From an uncultured Clostridia bacterium (GTDB lineage Bacteria > Bacillota > Clostridia > TANB77 > CAG-508): DNA of 64,000 bases. The notes under the pieces are model-generated. The model was given only the letters and a program-made list of their open reading frames with translations. It was not told the DNA's origin and ran no database searches. Shown in pieces: positions 41,738-50,632 of this stretch. The first letter of the stretch is position 1, and the number at the start of each line of letters is the position of its first letter. The translations under genes were made by a program, and so were the position numbers. Where the stretch lies: NCBI GenBank assembly GCA_928721915.1, contig CAKMVZ010000004.1, positions 1-64,000 on the forward strand. The letters are read 5' to 3'.

Positions 41738-41776
41738 AGTAAAGCCACTAGCTGTTTAAAGCTGGTGGCTTTTACT
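41738..41776 (+). terminator. Rho-independent terminator
   Basis: AAAGCCACTAGCT pairs with AGCTGGTGGCTTT with one mismatch and is followed by a short T-rich run. It probably travelled with the foreign patatin gene. Confidence 0.75.
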
Positions 41777-41872
41777 ATATATTTAATATTTGGATTACAA
41801 AATTCAAAAATTATTGAAAATTAAATAGTTAAATGATAGAATAAATATAATTTTAAAATTGGAAGTGCCAAG

Positions 41873-42484
41873 ATGAAATTATTAAGATTTATAATACAGA
41901 TTATATTTTGTAAAATTTTATTTAGAGTAAAATATGAAAATGAGGAAATATTAAAAAGGTTTGATAAAGCTATTATTTGTCCGAATCACTCAAATGTATT
42001 TGAGCCAATTTTTTTCTTTCCTTTAGAAAAAGAAAATTTATATATTATGGCAAAATCAGAGTTATTTAAAAATAAATTTATTAATTGGTTATTTACAAAA
42101 AATAATATTTTTCCTATAAATAGAAATAAAACTGACCCTAAGAGTATGTTTCACTCTTTAGAAATTTTTGAGGAAAATGAGAAGGCAAAGCTTTTAATTT
42201 TTAAAGAAGGAAAAGTTATAAGATGGAAAAAAGATATTGGAAAATTTTTTAAAAAAGGAGCAGTATTTATAGCGGGTAGTTGTAATGTACCAATAATTCC
42301 AGTTTATATTACAAGAAGACCAATATTTTTTATGAGAATAACAGTAACTTTTGGAGAGCCAATATTTATTGAAAAAAATCAAATTCATGATAAGCAAAAT
42401 GTTGTAAGATTTTCAAAAAATTTAATTAGAGAGATTTATAAATTAAATCCAAAAATTGATAAAAAAATTATAGAAAAAATTTAG
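41873..42484 (+). CDS. 1-acyl-sn-glycerol-3-phosphate acyltransferase-like protein (PlsC family)
   Basis: The 203-residue enzyme has motif I as CPNHSNVFEP (His followed four residues later by an acidic Glu instead of Asp), motif II FPINRNKTDP and motif III IFKEGKVIRWKKDIGKFFKK in place of FPEGTRS. The VPIIPVYITR block is motif IV. It acylates lysophosphatidate or a similar lipid. Only 11 bases separate it from the patatin gene that follows, so a lipid remodelling pair is likely. Confidence 0.8.
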   Translation: MKLLRFIIQIIFCKILFRVKYENEEILKRFDKAIICPNHSNVFEPIFFFPLEKENLYIMAKSELFKNKFINWLFTKNNIFPINRNKTDPKSMFHSLEIFEENEKAKLLIFKEGKVIRWKKDIGKFFKKGAVFIAGSCNVPIIPVYITRRPIFFMRITVTFGEPIFIEKNQIHDKQNVVRFSKNLIREIYKLNPKIDKKIIEKI

Positions 42485-42495
42485 AGGGGTAAAAA

Positions 42496-43347
42496 ATGAA
42501 GTTAGTAGGTTTAGCTTGTACAGGTGGAGGAACTAAAGCAGTAAGTAATATTGGCGTAATAAAAGCTTTAGAAGAGTTAGGTATTAAAATATCTGCTATT
42601 TCTGGGACAAGTATCGGTAGTTGCATAGCAGTGCTATATGCAATGGGATATAGTGTTGATGAAATTACTGAAAAAATGAAGTATTATGTTAAAGCATATC
42701 CACATTTAAATTTTTTTGATATATTTTTTTCATTATTTAATTTTGTACTTAGAGGAGGGATAAAAAACCCTAGAATTATAAATTCAACAATAAGACAATC
42801 TGCTATGGCAAAAGAAAAAAGATATATGTCTGATTTAGATATACCAGTTTTTATTCCTGCATTAGATATCACAAATAAGGAAACAGTGTATTTTTCATCA
42901 AGAAATATTGAAGGGGAGAAATGTTTACTAGATAGAAAGATTGAGGAAGCAGTTAAAAGCAGTTGTTCTTTACCAATTTTGTATCTTCCAAATAATATTT
43001 ATATTGATGGAAAATTGCATCAATTTTTAGATGGAGGTATGTCTAATAATACACCTTCTATACATTTAAAGGAATTTTGCGATGTTGTTATAGGTGTTGA
43101 AAATATTTATTATAAAAAAACTAATAATAGAAAAGTTAATATTATTACAGGAATAAAAAATACTTTTCAAGGGATGAGAAGGTCAGCTGTAATAAATCAA
43201 AGAAATGCAGCTGATATATGGATACAAGTTGACTGTAAAAAAGTAGGTGTTATAGGAAATCCAAAAGATGTAGATTTTTGCGTTGAGCAAGGATATAAAA
43301 CTACTATTGAATATTTTACCAATATTAAAAATAAAATTTATATTTAA
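42496..43347 (+). CDS. Patatin-like phospholipase
   Basis: The 283-residue protein has the oxyanion loop CTGGGTKAVSN, the elbow SGTSIGSCIAV and the dyad Asp in LDGGMSNNTP. Codon use is like the host's. It likely hydrolyses acyl lipids in the cytoplasm and is probably co-transcribed with the PlsC-like gene. It is not a close copy of the foreign patatin at 41038-41736. GAGGGG precedes the ATG. Confidence 0.88.
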   Translation: MKLVGLACTGGGTKAVSNIGVIKALEELGIKISAISGTSIGSCIAVLYAMGYSVDEITEKMKYYVKAYPHLNFFDIFFSLFNFVLRGGIKNPRIINSTIRQSAMAKEKRYMSDLDIPVFIPALDITNKETVYFSSRNIEGEKCLLDRKIEEAVKSSCSLPILYLPNNIYIDGKLHQFLDGGMSNNTPSIHLKEFCDVVIGVENIYYKKTNNRKVNIITGIKNTFQGMRRSAVINQRNAADIWIQVDCKKVGVIGNPKDVDFCVEQGYKTTIEYFTNIKNKIYI

Positions 43348-43464
43348 ATTATATATAATAAATTAAGAATAATGTAATAATATTAAGTATAAAAATAGAA
43401 GTTAGAAAGTTTTTTCTACTATTGAAAAATTATATTGGTTTAATGTAAAAATATTAAAAAGTAC

Positions 43465-43493
43465 TTGAAAAATAGTAAAATACGTGATATTAT
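43465..43493 (+). promoter_or_regulatory. Promoter of the ileS T-box transcript
   Basis: TTGAAA at 43465-43470 and TATTAT at 43488-43493 have 17-base spacing, just before the T-box leader. Confidence 0.6.
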
Positions 43494-43509
43494 GTTTGCA
43501 ATTAATTTA

Positions 43510-43752
43510 AAAACTGTGAAGAGGACAAGATAAATATATGAAATTTTAAGAGAGCTAGAGGTTGCTGAGAATCTAGTAAATGGATGTATTTATTATCACC
43601 TTGGAGTTGCTTATGTGAAATAATAGTAATGTAAGTCGCTAAAATCTTGCGTTAAAGATAAATTAAGTGGGAAGTATTTCCAAATTAGGTGGTACCGCGG
43701 AATTTAAAGCTATTTCGTCCTAAGTGTTAGGATGAAAATAGCTTTTTTGTTT
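43510..43752 (+). promoter_or_regulatory. T-box riboswitch (isoleucine)
   Basis: The leader contains the T-box sequence AGGTGGTACCGCG at 43688-43700. A terminator hairpin follows at about 43705-43750: AAAGCTATTTCGTCCTAA pairs with TTAGGATGAAAATAGCTTTT. Stem I runs from about 43515 to 43610; ATC near 43594 in TTATCACC is the likely specifier codon. It senses uncharged tRNA-Ile and lets transcription of ileS proceed. Confidence 0.9.
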
Positions 43753-43785
43753 TAAATAAATATTTTTTAAGAAAGGATGAAAACT

Positions 43786-46566
43786 ATGGATAAAGAAGAA
43801 AAAGTAGATTATAGCAATACTTTAAATTTGCCTAAAACCGATTTTCCAATGAGAGGAAATTTACCTGAAAATGAGCCCAAAATACAAAAAGAAAAATTTA
43901 CTGAGGCTCTATATGAAAAAATGCTTAAGAAAAATGAAGGAAAAAAGCCTTTTGTTTTGCATGATGGACCTCCTTATGCAAATGGAGAAATCCATATTGG
44001 TCATGCTTTAAATAAAGTATTAAAAGATACTATAGTAAGATATAAAAATTTACAAGGTTTTTATACGCCATATATTCCAGGGTATGATACTCATGGAATG
44101 CCTACTGAGAAAAAAGCAATAGAAAAACTTGGATTAAATAGAGAGAAAATTCCCGTAAATCAGTTTAGAGATACTTGCAAAGAATTTACTTCTAAATATA
44201 AAGATGTTCAGACAGAAGGTTTTAAGCGTTTAGGAGTTCTTGGTGATTGGGATCATCCATATGTAACATACCAACCACAAATGGAAGCAAAACAAATTGG
44301 TGTTTTTGCTAGTATGTATAAAAAGGGGTATATTTATAAAGGTTTAAAACCAGTTTATTGGTGTACAGATTGTGAAACAGCTCTAGCAGAAGCTGAAATT
44401 GAATATAAAGATGTAAATTCAAATACAGCTTATGTAAAATTTCCTGTAAAAGATGGAAAAGGTTTGATAGATAATCAAAATACTTATATAGTAATTTGGA
44501 CAACTACACCTTGGACTTTACCTGGAAATACGATGATAGCAGTTGGAGAAGATTTTGACTATGCAGTTGTTAAAGTTGGAAAAGAAAGATTAATTTTTGC
44601 TAAAGATTTAGTAGAAGAGGTTATGAAAATAGCTGGAATCGAAGATTATGAGATTGAATATGACTTTAAAGGTAGTAAATTAGCAGGAATAGTATGTTCT
44701 CATCCATTTTTAGATAGAGATTCTATAGTAGTTTGTGGTTCAGAAGATACAGTAAATGTAGAACTTGGAACAGGTACAGGATGTGTTCACTGTGCACCAA
44801 GTTATGGTAAAGAAGACTATTTATTAGGGTTAAAACATAATAGCGATATTATAGTTACAGTAGATAGTAAAGGTGTTCAAAGAGGAGAAGGTTCAGGACC
44901 ATTTAAAGATATGTTTTATGCAAAATCTGATAAAGAAATTATAAAATGGTTAGATGAACATGACTTATTATTAGCTTCTCAAGTAGTAAATCACTCATAT
45001 CCACACTGTTGGAGATGTAAAAAACCAGTTATATTTAGAGCTACTAGTCAGTGGTTTGCATCCGTTGATGGATTTAGAAAAGAAACTATTGACGCAATAA
45101 AAACAGTAAAATGGTATCCAGCTTGGGGTGAAGAAAGAATCACAAAAATGGTTGAAGAAAGAAATGATTGGTGTATTTCACGTCAAAGAACATGGGGAGT
45201 TCCAATTCCAGTATTTTATTGTAAAGAATGTGAAAAAGAATATGTTACAGATGAGAGTTTGAAAAAAATACAAGAAATAGTAAAAGAAAAGGGAACAAAT
45301 GCCTGGTTTGATTTAAGCGAAAAAGAATTAATGCCTGAAGGTGCAAAATGCTTAGCATGTGGATGTACAGAATTTAAGAAAGAAACAGATATAATGGATG
45401 TTTGGTTTGATTCAGGCTCAACTCATGAATCTGTTATAGCAGAACGTGGACTTCCAGAAGCTGACCTTTACTTAGAGGGAAGCGATCAATATAGAGGATG
45501 GTTTCAATCATCACTTTTAACATCTGTTGCAACAAAAGGAAAAGCACCATATAAAGAAGTTGTAACACATGGTTATACTGTTGATGAAAAAGGAAATAAA
45601 ATGTCAAAGTCAGTAGGAAATGTAATAGCTCCTCAAGAAATTATTAAACAATATGGTGCAGACATATTAAGACTTTGGGTTTTAGCCTCAGATTATACAT
45701 CAGATATAAGTATTTCAAAAGGAATTATGAAGCAAGTAAGTGAAGTTTATAGAAAATTAAGAAATACTGCAAGATATATTTTAGGAAATATTAGTGATTT
45801 TGATGTAGAAAAACCTGTTCCTTATAAAGACTTGCAAGAAATAGATAAATGGGCTTTAACAAAATTAAATAAATTAATTAAAGATTGTACAGAAAGTTAT
45901 GATAAATATGAATTTAATAGTGCTTATAGAGCGTTAAATCAATTTTGCGTTGTAGATATGAGTTCATTTTATTTAGATATTATAAAAGATAGATTATATA
46001 CTTCAAAACCAGATTCAATAGAAAGAAGAGCTGCTCAAACTACAATGTATGAAATATTATCAAGTTTAGTTAGAATAATGGCTCCAATGACATGTTTTAC
46101 AGCAGAAGAAATATGGAAATATATGCCTCATAGAAAAGGAGAAAATCTAGAATCTGTAATGTTAGATTATTATCCAAAAACTCATAAAGAGTGGGAAGAT
46201 GAAGATCTAGAAAGAAAATGGGCAAAATTAATAGGATATAGAGAAGAAATTTCAAAAGCATTAGAAGTAGCAAGAGCAAACAAAGAAATAGGACTTTCTT
46301 TAGAAGCAAAAGTTGAAATTTTTGCAGAAGGTGAAGATTATAGGTTTTTAGAGGGAAAAGAAGAGTTACTAAAAGAAATTTGCATAGTTTCAGATGTTAA
46401 AATAAACGAAAATAGAAGAAACGCAGATGAAGAGCTAGGAATAGGAGTAAAAGTATGCAAAGCAGAAGGAGAAAAATGTGAGAGGTGTTGGGGCTATAGC
46501 GAGACAGTAGGTCAAAATTCAAAATATCCTCATATTTGCGAAAAATGTGTTAGTAATTTAGAGTAA
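43786..46566 (+). CDS. ileS: Isoleucyl-tRNA synthetase
   Basis: I prefer the ATG at 43786, nine bases after AAGAAAGG, to the one at 43777 that abuts it. The protein has 926 residues. HIGH lies in NGEIHIGHALNK, KMSKS in GNKMSKSVGN, the editing domain around IVIWTTTPWTLPGN and the C-terminal zinc finger in CERCWGYSE..CEKCVSNLE. It charges tRNA-Ile. The gene contains no four-base CGG codon despite its length. Confidence 0.97.
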   Translation: MDKEEKVDYSNTLNLPKTDFPMRGNLPENEPKIQKEKFTEALYEKMLKKNEGKKPFVLHDGPPYANGEIHIGHALNKVLKDTIVRYKNLQGFYTPYIPGYDTHGMPTEKKAIEKLGLNREKIPVNQFRDTCKEFTSKYKDVQTEGFKRLGVLGDWDHPYVTYQPQMEAKQIGVFASMYKKGYIYKGLKPVYWCTDCETALAEAEIEYKDVNSNTAYVKFPVKDGKGLIDNQNTYIVIWTTTPWTLPGNTMIAVGEDFDYAVVKVGKERLIFAKDLVEEVMKIAGIEDYEIEYDFKGSKLAGIVCSHPFLDRDSIVVCGSEDTVNVELGTGTGCVHCAPSYGKEDYLLGLKHNSDIIVTVDSKGVQRGEGSGPFKDMFYAKSDKEIIKWLDEHDLLLASQVVNHSYPHCWRCKKPVIFRATSQWFASVDGFRKETIDAIKTVKWYPAWGEERITKMVEERNDWCISRQRTWGVPIPVFYCKECEKEYVTDESLKKIQEIVKEKGTNAWFDLSEKELMPEGAKCLACGCTEFKKETDIMDVWFDSGSTHESVIAERGLPEADLYLEGSDQYRGWFQSSLLTSVATKGKAPYKEVVTHGYTVDEKGNKMSKSVGNVIAPQEIIKQYGADILRLWVLASDYTSDISISKGIMKQVSEVYRKLRNTARYILGNISDFDVEKPVPYKDLQEIDKWALTKLNKLIKDCTESYDKYEFNSAYRALNQFCVVDMSSFYLDIIKDRLYTSKPDSIERRAAQTTMYEILSSLVRIMAPMTCFTAEEIWKYMPHRKGENLESVMLDYYPKTHKEWEDEDLERKWAKLIGYREEISKALEVARANKEIGLSLEAKVEIFAEGEDYRFLEGKEELLKEICIVSDVKINENRRNADEELGIGVKVCKAEGEKCERCWGYSETVGQNSKYPHICEKCVSNLE

Positions 46567-46609
46567 TTAGAGCTATAGCCCATGGAAATTTTTTGCAAAA
46601 AAATTTCCA

Positions 46610-46686
46610 GGATTACCCAAGAAACAGTAGGAAGTAGTAAACTACATCCGCATATATGCTTAAAGTGCGTAAAAAACTTAGAATAA
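46610..46686 (+). pseudogene. Remnant of a second ileS zinc-finger end
   Basis: The frame ITQETVGSSKLHPHICLKC continuing VKNLE and a stop mirrors the true ileS end SETVGQNSKYPHICEKC, VSNLE. The two differ at many bases, so this is an old or divergent copy rather than a recent tandem duplication. It could be the tail left by replacement of an earlier ileS. An inverted repeat GGAAATTTTTT/AAAAAAATTTCC separates them at 46578-46604. Confidence 0.65.
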
Positions 46687-46715
46687 GCAAGCAGAATATT
46701 TCATGGGAATTTTTC

Positions 46716-46757
46716 TGAATTTAAGGAATGTATTTTTAATACATTCCTTAAATTTTT
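46716..46757. terminator. Bidirectional terminator
   Basis: AATTTAAGGAATGTATT pairs with AATACATTCCTTAAATT and is followed by T's. It separates the ileS region from the convergent PLD-like gene. Confidence 0.8.
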
Positions 46758-48090
46758 AGGTATTTTTTTCAATAATAATTTTATATAAAGGAATTAAAAT
46801 TTTAATTTTTTCTAAAATTAATTTTTCAATTTCCTCTTTGTTTTTTAATCTTTGATCATTTGGAGCTATTTGGAACATAATTGATGAAGAACATCCATCT
46901 ATATCGTTATCTAAATAGAATTGAATAAAATTATTAATATCTTCTGTATCTATAGAAAAAATTTTCTCTTTTTCATCAACTTTTGACCAAATATTCCAAT
47001 TTAGGTTATTTCCTTTTAATTTTTGTAATTCTTCTAATAATCTATTTTTAAAATAAACATTATTTTTTTCAAGTTTTTCTCTCATTATCATCCTATCAAC
47101 TGCATCATGAGTAACTGCATGATAAATTCCAACTTCAAAACAGGTCAATGTTAAATTAAATTGTAAACAAGAATATTTTTGAAATCCTAATTTGCTATCA
47201 TCTTTTGACGAAAGATTGACATTTAAACTATCAATTTCTTCTTTATTTCTTCCATATCTTATGCCAATCCAATTAACAGCATAATTATTAAAGATATTTG
47301 GAATTATAGAAGATGTAATATTGTCTGGATTCCAATGATTATATAGATTGTATTTTTTAATTTCATCTTTAATATCATTATTAATATCTAATAACTTTTG
47401 CTGAATGATTTTTCTTTTGTATCTAATATTTGAGTTATTTTCATTAACATTATATTTTTCAAAAGTTTCATAATCTTCTTTATTAAAGTAAAAATTTTCT
47501 ATTTTATTATACTTAGGATCATTATCAATAGTGCTATTAATTCCAATAATATCTTTAAAAATTTTAGAGGATACTAGATTATAATTTTTTTCAGTTTCCA
47601 TGTTTAATTCATTTTCATAATTTTTGTATTTTTCAATTAATATTTTATCAACTAAAATTCCTTTTTCTTTACATTTTTCAAAAAATAAATTTAAACTTAA
47701 AATATTATCTTGAATTATTTTCTGGTCTTCTTCCATATTGTAAAATTCTAGATTTGATATTAAACCACCTTTTGTAAAATTTGCAGATCCATAAATTAGT
47801 AAATTTTTTTCACCTTCTAAAAAATAAACTTTTGCGTGTAGTTTATCTATCAACTTTATTTTTGAAATATTAATTAGTTGATTTAAAATTTCAGAAAAAC
47901 CTTCATCAGTAAATTTATACGATAAATATAATTCTACATTTTCTTTTGATATATTATTAATTTTTATTATTTCTTTTAAAACATCAATACCATACTGCGA
48001 AATAAAAGCAGTTGCAATTTTTATTTTGTTAATACCGTTTTGTTCTATTAATTTCTTTTTTATAATTGTACCACTGTATAATAAATTCAT
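46756..48090 (-). CDS. Phospholipase D-like (HKD) nuclease-type protein
   Basis: The 444-residue product has one HKD motif near residue 95: LHAKVYFLEGEKNLLIYGSA, continuing NFTKGGL. The same arrangement occurs in NgoFVII-type restriction nucleases and in PLD-like proteins fused to helicases. The C-terminal 250 residues are lysine- and asparagine-rich without a recognised domain. A role in DNA cleavage or defence is possible but inferred from the HKD type only. GAAAGGG precedes the ATG, and a 31-residue frame lies just upstream. Confidence 0.7.
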   Translation of the reverse strand: MNLLYSGTIIKKKLIEQNGINKIKIATAFISQYGIDVLKEIIKINNISKENVELYLSYKFTDEGFSEILNQLINISKIKLIDKLHAKVYFLEGEKNLLIYGSANFTKGGLISNLEFYNMEEDQKIIQDNILSLNLFFEKCKEKGILVDKILIEKYKNYENELNMETEKNYNLVSSKIFKDIIGINSTIDNDPKYNKIENFYFNKEDYETFEKYNVNENNSNIRYKRKIIQQKLLDINNDIKDEIKKYNLYNHWNPDNITSSIIPNIFNNYAVNWIGIRYGRNKEEIDSLNVNLSSKDDSKLGFQKYSCLQFNLTLTCFEVGIYHAVTHDAVDRMIMREKLEKNNVYFKNRLLEELQKLKGNNLNWNIWSKVDEKEKIFSIDTEDINNFIQFYLDNDIDGCSSSIMFQIAPNDQRLKNKEEIEKLILEKIKILIPLYKIIIEKNT

Positions 48091-48105
48091 ATAAAATATC
48101 CCTTT

Positions 48106-48201
48106 CTATAAAAGAATTATTTTTCTAATGTACCATTTTTTATTTTTCATAATTTCAACTTTATGTTCAATAAGTGTGTTTTTAATTTCAATGGCTTTCA
48201 T
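48106..48201 (-). CDS. Possible 31-residue peptide upstream of the PLD-like gene
   Basis: TTGGAGAA precedes an ATG and the frame reads MKAIEIKNTLIEHKVEIMKN, ending KIILL and TAG, 15 bases before the start of the PLD-like gene. The ribosome site and tight spacing favour a real coupled peptide, but there is no recognised family. Confidence 0.4.
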   Translation of the reverse strand: MKAIEIKNTLIEHKVEIMKNKKWYIRKIILL

Positions 48202-48275
48202 AATTTTCTCCAATCTAAATTTATACTATGATTATATCAGAAAAAATAAATTTTACAACTTTTTTATAATTTAAA

Positions 48276-48318
48276 ATAAAAGTTCAGAGAAGCGCATGAA
48301 ATTCTCTGAACTTTTTAA
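48276..48318. terminator. Terminator of the GT2 gene
   Basis: AAAAGTTCAGAGAA pairs with TTCTCTGAACTTTTT. On the minus strand it lies upstream of the PLD-like gene and on the far side of the GT2 stop region. Confidence 0.75.
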
Positions 48319-48322
48319 TAAT

Positions 48323-49606
48323 TTACCACTTTTTCTTAGAATTTATTAATTCTGAAATATATCCAGCCAAACAAAATGGAGCTAGAATGAATGCATATAA
48401 TAAAATATAAAAAATAAAAGCGATTATGCTTCGTCTTTCTGGCTTATAGTTTATTTTTTTCAACATGTTTTTTCTTTTGAAATCAATTGCAAGGCAAAGT
48501 AACATTCCAAGAATGATAACTAATACAATTAACCAGCTTAATAGTAACGTACTGCCAAATGCTAATAAAATTAGCGCAATTGGCACAAAGATTAAAAGAG
48601 CAAGATCTATAAAAGGAAAAAATAAATTTAAAAACATTAAAAATTTTGATTTGAAATTTAGTTTTTTAGAAGTTATAGTTTTAACTCTTTTAAAAGCTTC
48701 AATCATACCTCTAGCCCATCTTTTTCTTTGACGAGCTAATCCTTTAAATCTTTCAGGAACTTCTGTAAAAGCAATAGCGTTTTCTGCAAAATTTGTTTCA
48801 TATCCTTTACTTAGTAATTCCCAAGTTAAAACAATATCTTCTCCAACACAATTTTGCCACCCACCAATTTGTTTTAAAGCATCAGTTTTATAAGCGCTAA
48901 ATGCACCTTGTGCAACTAAAGTGGAATTGTAATTTCCTTGATATGATTTTACGCCAAAAATTCCTAAAGTATAATCCCATTCTTGTAGTTTTGTAATAAA
49001 ATTTCTTTTAGTATTTTTTACAAATAAACATCCAGCTGTAGCTGCAGTTAATTCATTAGAACATATCAATTTATTCATAATATTTCTAATTGCTAGTGGA
49101 TGAAGAACTGTATCACTGTCAATTGTAATTATATAATTAGTTTTAACATTTTTTAATCCTTCATTTAAAGCAAAAGCCTTTCCTTTATGATCTAATTTTA
49201 ATAATTTTATTTTAGAATCAAAATTCATAGTTTCTAAAATTTCTAGTGTTCCATCTTTTGAACCATCGTCAATTAAATTAATATAAATTTTTCCACAATA
49301 TTTTTGATTTTGAATAGATTTTATAGTTTCTATAATAGAATTTTTTGAGTTATACATTGGAATTAAAACTGTAACATCTTTTTCTTCTTTTATATTTATT
49401 TTTTTCTCTTTTTGATTCCAAGATAAGCTAATGAACATAAATATAAAAATAAATCCAGGTATTAATGCTATAAAAAGAACAATATATATTGCAAAAAAAT
49501 ATCCAAAATAACAAGCTATATCATTTATCCAATTTATATTTATAAAAATTGTACATACAAAATATAAAATTGAAAGTATAGTTGATATAAAAAACATTTT
49601 TATCAC
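48323..49606 (-). CDS. Processive family 2 glycosyltransferase (PgaC/IcaA or hyaluronan-synthase type)
   Basis: The 427-residue protein has two N-terminal helices, the GT2 core (VTVLIPMYNSKNSI, LIDDGSKDGTL, ITIDSDTVL, VGEDIVLTWELLSKGY, the QxxRW motif in LARQRKRWARGM) and four C-terminal helices. It polymerises a UDP-sugar and exports the chain. It is divergent from a polysaccharide deacetylase gene 88 bases away, which points to a partly deacetylated N-acetylglucosamine polymer such as PNAG; this is inference. Confidence 0.87.
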   Translation of the reverse strand: MIKMFFISTILSILYFVCTIFININWINDIACYFGYFFAIYIVLFIALIPGFIFIFMFISLSWNQKEKKINIKEEKDVTVLIPMYNSKNSIIETIKSIQNQKYCGKIYINLIDDGSKDGTLEILETMNFDSKIKLLKLDHKGKAFALNEGLKNVKTNYIITIDSDTVLHPLAIRNIMNKLICSNELTAATAGCLFVKNTKRNFITKLQEWDYTLGIFGVKSYQGNYNSTLVAQGAFSAYKTDALKQIGGWQNCVGEDIVLTWELLSKGYETNFAENAIAFTEVPERFKGLARQRKRWARGMIEAFKRVKTITSKKLNFKSKFLMFLNLFFPFIDLALLIFVPIALILLAFGSTLLLSWLIVLVIILGMLLCLAIDFKRKNMLKKINYKPERRSIIAFIFYILLYAFILAPFCLAGYISELINSKKKW

Positions 49607-49694
49607 CTCTATACATTTTATGAAAGATGAAAAATTTTGTTATAAAATGTCAAAAAAAGTAGAAATGAATATTATAAATTAGAGGTGAATTGAT

Positions 49695-50474
49695 TTGAAA
49701 AAAAGATTTTTATTTATAATTTTGATAATACTGATTGCTTTCATAATATTTTTTATATCCAATAATTCAAAGAAAGATGAAAATATAAAAATTCCAATTT
49801 TACTCTATCATGATTTTGTATTAACAGTTCCTAATAGTGATCCAGACAATTTTAATTATATTAATACACCAAAAAGTTTTGAAGAAAATATAAAAGTTTT
49901 ATTAGAAAATGGATATACATTTATTTCTTTTAATGAATTGAATAATGCAAATAGTGGAAAGATTGATTTTCCTGAAAAGCCAATTTTACTTACAATGGAT
50001 GATGGATATTTGAGTAATTACGAGTATGTTTTTCCTATTATAAAAAAGTATAATATAAAAATATCTATTTTTATTGTTACTGATAAAATAGGTAAAGAAA
50101 TTGATGGAAAAAAATATTTAAGTTGGGAACAGTGCCAAGAAATGCAAGAAAGTGGGTTGGTAGAAATCTTTAGTCATAGTACTAGACATATATTTTATGA
50201 CAGATTTCCGGTTAAAACTTTAAGAGACGATGTAATTAAGTCTTTTGAAATTATAGAAGAAAATTTAGGGAAGAAAAATTTAAAAGTTTTTGCATACCCT
50301 TATGGAGCATATACGAAAGAGTCTATTTGGGTTTTAAGTATGAATGGAATTGATATGCAAGTATATGATATAGGAATGAATTATTCTAATGATTTTGACA
50401 AAAAATATATAAAAAGAATTAATATTCCATGTGAAATGACAGGGGAGGAGATTATAGAAGAAATTGAGAAATAG
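49695..50474 (+). CDS. Membrane-anchored polysaccharide deacetylase
   Basis: A TTG start at 49695 follows GAGGTG. The 259-residue protein has a signal anchor (residues about 3-23) and a NodB-type domain: PILLYHDF, the catalytic TMDDGYLSN, the zinc pair as SHSTRH, and FAYPYGAY. It would remove acetyl groups from a surface GlcNAc polymer, fitting the divergent GT2 synthase at 48323-49606. Confidence 0.88.
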   Translation: MKKRFLFIILIILIAFIIFFISNNSKKDENIKIPILLYHDFVLTVPNSDPDNFNYINTPKSFEENIKVLLENGYTFISFNELNNANSGKIDFPEKPILLTMDDGYLSNYEYVFPIIKKYNIKISIFIVTDKIGKEIDGKKYLSWEQCQEMQESGLVEIFSHSTRHIFYDRFPVKTLRDDVIKSFEIIEENLGKKNLKVFAYPYGAYTKESIWVLSMNGIDMQVYDIGMNYSNDFDKKYIKRINIPCEMTGEEIIEEIEK

Positions 50475-50546
50475 TATCTTTGCCTATTTCATCTATTAGA
50501 TTTTACAGAGAAAAATGCAATTTTTAATAATATTATCTGATAAATA

Positions 50547-50585
50547 AAAATAATTCTAAATGTTATTATCATTTAGAATTATTTT
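50547..50585. terminator. Bidirectional terminator
   Basis: ATAATTCTAAATG pairs with CATTTAGAATTAT and is followed by T's, between the deacetylase gene and the minus-strand gene at 50633-52444. Confidence 0.75.
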
Positions 50586-50632
50586 TAAGTTTAATATTTT
50601 TTCTATTATTTAATATACTAATATATTTGAAT

